The notes below the pieces were generated by a model. The model ran no database searches. It had not been told where the DNA came from and saw only the letters and a program-made list of their open reading frames with translations. A program made the position numbers and the translations under genes. Positions 55,240 through 64,000 of a stretch of DNA of 64,000 nt are shown here, piece after piece. The stretch covers positions 23,298,004 to 23,362,003 of the forward strand of contig NC_089279.1 of assembly GCF_963678975.1 (NCBI RefSeq). The letters are read 5' to 3'. Source of the DNA: Dysidea avara. Taxonomy: Eukaryota > Porifera > Demospongiae > Dictyoceratida > Dysideidae. Numbering within the stretch: position 1 is the stretch's first letter; each line of letters opens with the position of its first letter.

Positions 55240-55680
55240 GTGCAGCTTTTATCCTGCAGTGACTGCTCTATTAGAGTATCATAATCATGCAATTTTACAC
55301 TTGTTTGGTTTTTGCTTTATAACTTTGTAGCTGTAACTCTTTGTATTCAAACTATCAAAAGGCACTGCTACGATGATCAGCCTATGTACAAACCATTTTC
55401 CAAGTTATTCCCATGCTCGGTTTACCCTGTAGCCATGACATATTTTCACATGAATAAACACTCATAACTCCTTGGATATTCATCAGATTCACTCTTCATG
55501 TGTGCCAAAGATCGAGACAATCGAATTAGACATTATACAAAAATGGTGTGCTTTGGAGAAGGGGCCACGGAGCTATGCATGCGTGAAACAGCTATTTTCT
55601 TTCTTCCTGCCAATATACTCATGGTATGGTACACCAGCTTTCTTGGCTGCACAACACACTACCGTGTGTTTTGAATATTC
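55240..55680 (+). repeat. Dispersed repeat family, copy 2
   Basis: Shared with 48390-49215: TGACTGCTCTATTAGAGTATC, AAAGGCACT-CTACGATG, GGTTTACCCTGTAG, TTTTCTTTCTTCCTGCCAATATACTCATGG and CTGCACAACACACTACCG. A 111-codon frame (55472-55807) runs across it without domain support. Confidence 0.62.
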
Positions 55681-57659
55681 AACTTCAGATACACTAAGAC
55701 TCTTCTGTAAAGGTATGTACTTTTTGCAGCTTAAGATGTTTCTAGAGTGGTTTTACAAGGTGGTATTTTGGCAGGCACCGCTCAATATTGGGGCAATCCC
55801 TACTTGAACAGTACTACTATACTGTTGATTGTATTATATATTCCCCCAGTGTGTTTTTATTATTTTTAAATTATTTTCAAATCACAATACTAACTAGTTT
55901 CGCACACCTGCACCACTAGTTATTATTTTTGGAAGCAGTGAAGACTACTGTGTATACCTATGTGCATGTCTGCAAATAGTGATTGACAGTGAGGTAGACA
56001 AAGAATTGTTCTGGTAGTTTGCTCATGGCTCGGTACCCTATAATTTGCATGAGCTATGGAGGATTGCTATACACCAACGTAGCTATAACTTGAGACTCGC
56101 CCAGGAACTTTTCATAATATGCTTGTGTGTATGTGACAGCACGATACCATTCATATTCTCAATAATCGTGTGTATAGGCTAGCTATGTAGCGAGGCATGT
56201 AAGTAGCTAATGTGCAAAAGTTGTAGCTGGTAGCATTAATCTTTTGGGTAACTTGTAATACGATCCAGGCTATACCGCTGATCTTAGCTGGTGGTCACCA
56301 GTTTACCTAAGAAGATAAGGAGAAAGCAGTATGAAATACAAGTCACCGTACATACATGTTATATACTTCTGTAGGTGTATATAGCTACCACACAAAAACA
56401 GCCAAGCTGTGAAAAAAATGACATGCAGGCCCTAGCCAAGCTCACATGAGTAATATGTAACTGTGTAACACGTTATGTTGTTGTAGTAATGAGTAATAAG
56501 TAATATATTACTTTTTAAAAGTAATTTTCCAACACTGAATACACTATCAGATTAGTGGAAGCATATCTCAAAAACAAAAATCTATTAGAGAACATGGTTG
56601 TTCAATTAGATTCACAGCTGTGTGTTCTATTAGAGTAGATGTGCTTTCTGTTCTATTGGAGTACTTATGGAGTTTCATTTCTTCTAGTACAACTGCTTGA
56701 TCTATTTTATGAAAAAGGTGAGTCATGCTATTTGTACCTCTCAGCCAGTTAATCTGTGTACGAATCACCATTGTAGATAGTGTGCATTCTATTAAAATAC
56801 TTGAACAAATCTTAAAAGCGCACAGAATGTGCTGTGGTTGCAGAAAGCATTTTGCTCGCAGACACAATCTTGCTTGATTGGTAATGCAGTGGGAGGTGTG
56901 GATCGGCAATTACTGAACAATTCATTACAGGTACAGTATTCCTGGACTCTCCATTTATACTGCAGTGTGCAACTGCTGAATGATATTGTACACACCAAGT
57001 AATTCTCTAACCTGATATTGGTTAAATAATGAAAGTCAGTGATCTGTTTTATCACAACTTTTAGATAGACATACCGACATCATGAGATTTCCTATTAGCA
57101 ATGCATGGATAGCAGAATGCCGTATTATTCTGTGAATGTTTAATGGCAATTTGAAGTGAAAATCCTATGTAAGCAAGCATGTACATTTAGCAACAAAAAC
57201 CACCTTAGTTATGACACATTGCTTTGGCTGGCAAGTGTACCTAGAGAATTTGAGGCAATTCAAGTGAAAACTGTAGGAGGAATTTGTGTTTGAAAAGTTT
57301 TAAATCCTCGATTTGCCAGTATGGCTACCACACAATGAAACAAAGACATGTGGAGAAGGCTGGCACCATAATTAGAGCCTATAGTAAGTTTCAGGCCAGT
57401 CCATTGCTTTATTTGGGGGACAAATCTGAGAGGAGTGAATCATCACCAAATCTCCACCAAAGGATGCCCATTACAAAGTAGACCAAAGGCATATCTGTCC
57501 ACAGTGCATCCAACCAAAAACTCAGAAACCATGCTCGAAAAATGTGTGTGTGGGGCATTCAATAATTAAAGTCATTCTCATGCCTGTAGCCACACAAAAG
57601 AGCTGCTTTCAGGGGTTGTACAAAATAACTACTTCATTACAATAATGTACTAATCAAGA
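55681..57659. other. No gene seen
   Basis: It has a solo arm of the 47138-type foldback near 56395 and TTCTATTAGAGTA motifs near 56625 and 56650. Minus-strand frames 56568-56909 and 56792-57055 overlap without domain support. Confidence 0.45.
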
Positions 57660-57960
57660 CACCCGGTAGTGTGTTGTGTGGCCAAGAAAGCCGGCGTGCA
57701 ACACTGTGAGTATCTTTACAGGAAGAAACAAAATGCGGTTTTCACTCAGACGTAGCTCCGTGATCCCTTCTCGAATTAGAATCATTTATATATTGCAAAC
57801 ATCCTCCACCTTCAGGACCCCACATACCAAGATTGCTTAAAGTAATCGTGAAATATAAGCCTTCAAAATTCAGCTTAATTTTTTTTCTTTGTTTAGGGGC
57901 TCAGGGGGCTTAGATTCTTCTTTTCACATACTTTACAAAAACCATTATAAAACGCAGGTA
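57660..57960 (-). repeat. Dispersed repeat family, copy 3 (inverted)
   Basis: GGTAGTGTGTTGTGTGGCCAAGAAAGCCGGCGTGCAACACTGTGAGTAT is the reverse complement of the closing block at 49145-49200 and 55605-55660. GTAGCTCCGTGATCCCTTCTCGAATTAGAAT also matches the inner part of the other copies. Confidence 0.62.
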
Positions 57961-60380
57961 CTGAATATGAAAACTAGTATCTGCAGCACTATCAAAGAAA
58001 ATAGTTTCTGATGATAGCACATTTCCTACCTTATCCTCAGAGTGGCCATGAATGGAAATAGACAATCAAGCATCAATCCAGCAAGATTTTTTAGAGTTGA
58101 TCAAACAATAGGCTATAAGCTTCTTTACAGTGGAGAGTCAATTATCTAAACCTTGATTATCAAAGTGACTGTTTAATTAGAGTATTTTGTTTGCTCTATT
58201 ATCGAACAAAGCTCTGCGTAACACTCTCTTCCCCAAATTAGTTTGGATAATCTACTTCCTCAATTCCTGAATTCAACAACAATTAATGTGGTAGATGATT
58301 CTGGAGTATAGACAATTCCTCCATCCCCAAATTTCAATTTCGCAATTGCAGAGGTAAATTCAAGACAATACAGCTATTGTTTTTACAGTGTGGAGTGCAC
58401 TTGTTGAGTGCAAGTATCATAGCTTGAAAACATATCACCATAAACTTGTAAGTTTACAAATAAATCCACTTGTTAGTGGACAGATGATAGCGCCAATCTG
58501 GCATTTTCTAACATTATTAGGTGGCTTATTAATTGATTCTTGAAGGTGAAATTTTCAAATTTTGGAGCCTAGCTAAGGAGTACCAAAGTATCAGAAATCG
58601 TGATCCAAAGCTTCGCTGTGTATGTTGAGGCTAACTTTCAAACCCTTGCACTAATCAGCATAAAACGCTTAGTCTTACAAGCTGCTGCTCTATTGATGGA
58701 AACAGACACATCAAGTGTCACACATTGCACGTGGGTCTCTCTCACATTGATCTAGTCTCATGCTCACTGTAAATATTAGCTGGTAGCAACAATCTTCAAC
58801 AAATACTCAATTGAGTACAGCATGTGATATTTATGTTTCAAGGAACTCGTCATAACTTAGAAATTAACTAGAAATATGCTTTTGGAAAGCTAAAGCGCTG
58901 AAGTACCCATTACGTATATCAAAATTGGTAGGCCATTACAGGTTAGTGAAGGATGAAGCAGTGGTCCATCCATTTGGTCTTGACCGAAGGCACTAAAACT
59001 GTGAGTTTACATTGGCCTAGACTACGTACATATTAATATACATGTAGTTACAACTGAAGAAAAGTAATTGAAGCCTGTTTTCTGGAATAAGTAGGCAAAA
59101 GATGTAACATGCTGTTTATACATGATAGGAAACAAGTTAGTTAATATGCAGTACACACAATTTGTAACGACATTCACCCTTCAACCAGCTTCATAGCTCT
59201 GTTGCTGGGCATGCATGATTCTCCCTGTTAAGGCCACTCCAAATAAATTCTCTACATATCAAAACATGCTATTGGGATTTGTAAAGTCAAAATGGCAAAA
59301 AAGGTAAAATCAAATTTACAGCCAGTAATCATTTTATCAGCAATATTGTACATTACCAGTGTCCTTTGTTTGTTTTCTGCCCTAGATCATGAAATGGACT
59401 GATTAAACACTGATTTTTTCAAAGGTCTCAGGATGGATGGATCACTTTTTCAATTTCTCCAATACAAACTCCATACATTTTACATTTAATTGCAAGCACT
59501 AGACACGATCAAATACCATAAAACTTGATATCATTCAACTCCTTATGAATTGCTCTATCTGATTCCGGCTGAACAAAATTCGTAATCGCCATGGTGACAG
59601 CATGATTCCGCTATTTAATTAGAACGTGAAATTTGTGATTTGTTCTCCAATGGATTTTGTATTGCATAAGTTGCTACTTGCCATTGTTTGTTGTAAATTT
59701 GCACACTGTAAACACTTTAGCTTTGAATAAATTTTGTTACCATCGGATAGAGGAGTGTTATGCGTGTGTAATGGCGGCCAAACAATTTTGATACCGCCTT
59801 CAGAACCAGAGTTATGATGAATAATGTAACTTAAAACTAACTTACCTCCATAGGCTACTGTACATTGATTTTGCGCATAATATTTTACGGAAAATTGTAA
59901 TGTATGGGTTAATTTGACATGAGTTTTGATATGGTTTCCCGTCCAACGCCCGCATCTACATAGTTACTGTCAGCTCTAAATATTCCATTATTCCGCCATT
60001 ATTTTCTGGTTATTCTTGCATACTGACAGGCTCAGTAAAAGCCATCTTGAAACAGTGTCAGCTCACATGTCAACAGTGCTATCACATGCTATTTTTGCAA
60101 TTTAAAAAGGAAGGAACAAGCTTAAGCATGCTTTTATGCAGCTTTTTATGGTTGTGCCAGGTAAATAATGGCTTGAAAAACTGCTAATCTTATAATGAAA
60201 AAATGGAAATGGACTTCCCGCCCGCATGCAAACATGCTTGAGTCCAGGACGGGAAACAGAGAATTTATTTGGAGTGGCCTAACAATGAGGACTCTGCGGC
60301 GCATACGATGACATGAAACAATAAATGTGTACATAGTTAGGCAGTCTGTTCACTTCAGACTGCACCCTGGAATTTCTGAC
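57961..60380. other. No gene seen
   Basis: No supported ORF. TGACTGTTTAATTAGAGTATTTTG at about 58165 echoes the repeat-end motif. There is nothing else I can name. Confidence 0.4.
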
Positions 60381-60428
60381 GGATCGAGGGTCGATCGTTC
60401 CGGGGTCGATCGTTCCGAGGTCGATTCA
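60381..60428. repeat. Short tandem GGTCGATCGTTCCG repeat
   Basis: GGTCGATCGTTCCG occurs twice in tandem with a third partial GGTCGATTC, followed by an AAAT run. Confidence 0.8.
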
Positions 60429-61439
60429 AAAAAAACAAATAAATAAATAAATAAAAGGCACGATTTCAAAATAAAAAAAAATCAATTGACACAGTAATTT
60501 TACTGTTACACTTGTCCATACCTGGTAGTTGGCGGTGCTCAAAATTTAAACTTTGATGGAAACTTAGTACGTAGTCTTCGAGACAGTCTCTCACCATCAC
60601 TGGTGCGCATGTTCTAGATAATGCGCATTAATAAAGAGGTGTGGCAAGCTAATTACCAAGATTTTGGTATAACCAGCTTTGAAATCCACAGTGGAGGTTA
60701 CCAAGATATCTGGAAAACAGGCGAAATAACACGGGAGCTTTGAGCTGAACAAAAACTCTTCTATAGGCCAGACTGGCAGATAGTTAGCATAGTTTCCGGT
60801 ATCCACTTCCTGTAGTAGCTAGCTAGCAGCTAGCTAGATTTTATTATTATATTTTTTCCTTGCCATGCCACATGTTGCCCGAGGACTAGCTATAGCTACT
60901 TTTGTTTGTTGTACATGATTGTTTCTTTTTATACTTTTTAGCAAGTTCACTGAAAAATGAAAATGATCATAGTGCACAGGCAGGTTAGTAGCTACAAGGT
61001 TTCCGTTCCCACAGTGTGGCTCTCTACAAGGGTCCAGCATACACAGTCACTTCGTGGTGACATAGCTATGCATGCTGCCCAAGAACTCATATGCCTTTTG
61101 TTTTGTTTTTACTTCAGTGTTTTGTAGCTACAGCATCTTTTTGCTATTAATGATGGTTCTCTCTCTCTCATTTAGGATTGGGGAGAGAGTGTGTGTTCCA
61201 AAATCTAACAACTACTGAGGGGACTAAACTGAGGAAATTGATTTGTAAGAGTCAATCATAGTTTGTAGCTGAGTGGTATAGTATCCTTCTCTCGATAGGC
61301 AGTGGTGGTGATTAAGCAAAAATCATTTGTAGGCCGTACACCATTCATTATCTTAAACATGTTTGCTTTTGTTTATGCAAGACTAGGTAGCTAAACTTAA
61401 GATGACATCATTTTTGTAGCTAATGCTACTCAGTGTATT
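60429..61439. other. No gene seen
   Basis: Short minus-strand frames only (60597-60806, 60834-61040). No domain recognised. Confidence 0.4.
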
Positions 61440-62680
61440 AAGAAATAGCATTAAAATGAAACCCAGTTGTTCTTCTTTGGATAGCGGATTCTAGTTGGTT
61501 TTTATGTTATAGTGAGAGCGTGTGGTGCCCATACAGAAGAAGCATGGTCGGACCATCAACTTGTAACAGTTATTCTTAACTGACAATAACAGTACATTGG
61601 TATAGATTATGATCATTAACTTGGTTTGCCTTGTTGGTGATTCTTTGTATGTGTTCATTCCAAATTATAGTTTCTGGTCAATGGTGGATACTTTGTATGG
61701 CACCTCGAATAATAGAATTCTCCCCTATGAATGATAGTAGTTTGTTTGTTAGTAATTCTTAGGTGTTCATATTTCTTCAGGTTAAATTCCATTAGTCATG
61801 TATGATCCCATTCAGTAAGTTTACCTAGGTCCTCTTGTAGGGCTATAGCTAGCTATACAGTCAGATTCAGAAGATATGTAAAAATATTGTGTAAAACATC
61901 ATCTACGTACAATTTTACCTTATTGTTGACACAAGCAGGGAAATTGTTAATGTATAATAAAGGTGCAAGTACAGTATCTTGGGGGACACCTTCATTGAAA
62001 CACTGTTTTTCCTTCTAGCATTACATACTAGGATCTGCAAGTTGGACTTGATCCACATTAAGATAGTACCATAGTGTTGAAGCTTGAAGTAGAGCCAGGA
62101 GTGTGGGACCTTATCGAAAGCCTAACTAAAGTCAAGCAAGAGTACATCACAGTGGCCTCTCTAGGTGAGATATTTAGCAAAGTCATTTATACGTTGTAGT
62201 AATTAATGGCATTTCACAGCTCTTTTTATGGTGGAAACCATGCACATAAAATGTTTAAATGATTTGATATGCATGATTATACTGTATACTCTGATAATTA
62301 TTTTACAACAAATACATGTAAGGGACACGGGTTTGTAGTTGCTTGGATATGATTTTTTACCCTTCTTGTATAATAGGGACCGCTTTAACAGTTTTCCATA
62401 TATTTAGCAGTGTGCCTTGATGTAAAGTTGCCTGAAACTGAGATCATTGCCATGTATTACTGGTGATATTTTGTGCCATTTCTGTAAGAAATCTGGCAGG
62501 AAGATTGTCAGGTCTGGATGCATTATACTGTTGGATGTTGGATAGCATATGATTTACACCATCCATGTGAATTGGTGACATGTTAGGAGTTGGATCAGTG
62601 GTCAGTGTAGGAATGTACGCAAGTGTCATCTTCATTAATAAAAACAGATGGTCATTATTCTTTGTTTTCATCTATGTTCA
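61440..62680 (-). mobile_element. Decayed non-LTR reverse transcriptase relic
   Basis: On the minus strand, from right to left: SPIHMDGVNHMLSNIQQYNA and RPDNLPARFLTEMAQNI (62600-62450, the N-terminal region of such enzymes), an eroded NYKPVSLTCI region, LLDFS-stop-AFDKVPH (near 62110-62145, motif A with one stop), LYVDDVL (near 61895-61915, motif C) and QLESAIQRRTTGF (near 61460-61500, thumb side). Frameshifts and stops occur throughout. It is a different and older element than that at 51000, with Tyr-Val-Asp-Asp in place of Tyr-Ala-Asp-Asp. Confidence 0.82.
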
Positions 62681-63000
62681 GCCCATAGCATTACAAATGA
62701 AGAACACTATGAGTGGGACCTCTGCAGTTACAACAGAAAGTTCCTAAACCTCTCATTAGATACAAATTTAGGTAAGCCATCACGAGGTGCTACCACGAAT
62801 CAACTCCTGGCACTGTCTGGAAAGATAACAGGGAGACAAAAGAGGACACAGGTACATCCATGAAGCCTAAAGTATGCCAAAAGGCTGAAATATTGTTGAA
62901 CAGTGCAAAAAAACAAGCCTGTGACCTTTAAGTTATGCTTGTCTGAAGGAATTAGTCAGGTAGTCAGGCAGGCAGGGAAAATTCCACTGAATAGTTTTAA
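62640..63000 (+). repeat. Dispersed repeat (inverted copy of 50030-50585)
   Basis: CTATGTTCAGCCCATAGCATTACAAATGAAGAACA matches the reverse complement of 50505-50560. AAAGAGGACACAGGTA, CCTAAAGTATGCC and TATGCTTGTCTGAAGG match the reverse complement of 50090-50240. Confidence 0.6.
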
Positions 63001-64000
63001 AAGAATTACAGTAGTCTAGCTATAGCTACGTATATACTGCTTTAGCATATTGCTGCAGCTGTTATAGCAAAAACCATGCAAATACTACTACTATACTATA
63101 TTTAGTAGTATGCATGCAAATGCATTTAACTAACACTCAAACCCTCAGCAACACTTAGCTAACTACTTTCATTCTCCATTCCAATTGAGGTACTTTAACA
63201 GAGCAATCACATAACTACTGTAGTAAATTGGATAGCTGCAGGATTGAGCCAGCTTATGTATTTTTCTCCTTTTCAGACATGCTCAATATAACATCCTTAA
63301 ACCTGGTCCTACAGACCTTCAGCACTTGTGCTGTAAACTCATAAAAAATAAATAACAATAGGACAATCAAAGCTATACACTTTAGTCACACCACTTTCCT
63401 TTGTTTATTCACAATTCAAATCATTGTGATTTCTAATTAAAGGTAGTCCACAATCCAATCCTGGGAGAACTTTAAAAACTCAGAGGTACAGTCTCACATG
63501 CCTTACTATTAAAACATTCTTTTTTTTTACTTTCAGAAACCTTTTTAAATATCCCACTGTCCCAGATCTGCCACTGTAAAGCATAGAAGGTAGCTATAGT
63601 ACAGTATCAAATATCTCAAAGCTGACAAAGTCACCATGGCATGCACTTGATAAACAACCTATAGCATTTGGCTCAGGTCTAAAAAAGTTGATTACGATGT
63701 TAGAAACACTCCGACCCTTGCTTTGCATCAAGCCCAATAGCTACATTTGTGGTCCTTCGCTAAAAATATATAAAAGACAATATCCTGATAGAGTAGGTAC
63801 CCTCAAACATCAGAGTGATACCATGGACAAAGCAAACCTTTTAGCAGTTAAATAAAAAAAAGGCTTAGGGTTCCTGTCCCACCTAAATCCACCACTGCTT
63901 TTTGTTCACTTGCACATTTCATGTTTGACCATTACAACCCAACTGGCATTTTCAATGTCAAGATATACATTTCTTTCAAAAATCTACCAACTTAATTAAG
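63001..64000. other. No gene seen
   Basis: CAGACCTTCAGCACTTGTGCTGTAAACTC followed by AATAACAATA (63310-63360) is a diverged tail of the second SINE-like family. Otherwise nothing is supported. Confidence 0.45.

Noticed and set aside
56568..57055. Two overlapping minus frames with scattered Cys
   Set aside because: They lack the core Cys/His pattern and splice structure of the cluster family.

Overview
This window looks like AT-rich nuclear DNA of an invertebrate animal, most likely a demosponge. The evidence is GT-AG introns of 50-300 bp, tRNA-derived SINE-like repeats, foldback elements and non-LTR retrotransposon relics of a kind common in sponge genomes. The sponge assignment is an inference from style and was not tested by a search. 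There are no prokaryotic operons, rRNA genes or CRISPR arrays.

The left two thirds (about 1.4-45 kb) is a dense tandem cluster of very small multi-exon genes that a single-frame ORF scan largely misses. I reconstructed 25 loci, plus two further fragments, of one Cys/His-rich family. Its core is C-x-V near the start, then Y-x-C-L, Y-H-x-F-C-x-x-H and N-C-P-[IV]-H-x-x-G-Y-[RK]. Sixteen loci look intact; nine carry a frameshift, stop, deletion or rearrangement. Most have a tiny first exon (often M...YYYYN...W), a short phase-0 intron and one exon with the Cys/His core. Subfamilies differ: single-domain YYYYN genes; MSSKG genes; two- and three-domain tandem-repeat genes; a CDCC variant at 17.1 and 26.6 kb; a four-exon variant at 20.6 and 29.3 kb; and a CxxC variant (MGN...) at 35-42 kb. 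I do not recognise the family.

Interspersed are four genes for single-domain ubiquitin-like proteins of 84-87 residues ending in Gly-Gly, with zero or one residue after it (15302 plus and 23551 minus intact; 13783 plus and 31915 minus broken). Ubiquitin-like modifiers beside small putative zinc-binding proteins are the best candidate here for an undescribed system; any functional link is inference.

The cluster grew by segmental duplication. About 16.7-25 kb and 26.3-34 kb share the gene order CDCC gene, four-exon gene, single-domain gene, minus-strand ubiquitin-like gene, single-domain gene. About 33.98-36.7 kb recurs at 39.5-42.04 kb, and the rest of that second copy lies inverted at 43.6-44.56 kb, splitting one gene at a breakpoint with a foldback signature. 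A 200-250 bp upstream element occurs five times.

The right third (45-64 kb) holds transposon debris: a broken CENP-B/pogo-like transposase piece, foldback elements, a 31-bp minisatellite, a non-LTR reverse transcriptase ORF lacking the first catalytic Asp, a decayed minus-strand reverse transcriptase relic, and other dispersed repeats. I see no convincing host gene there.
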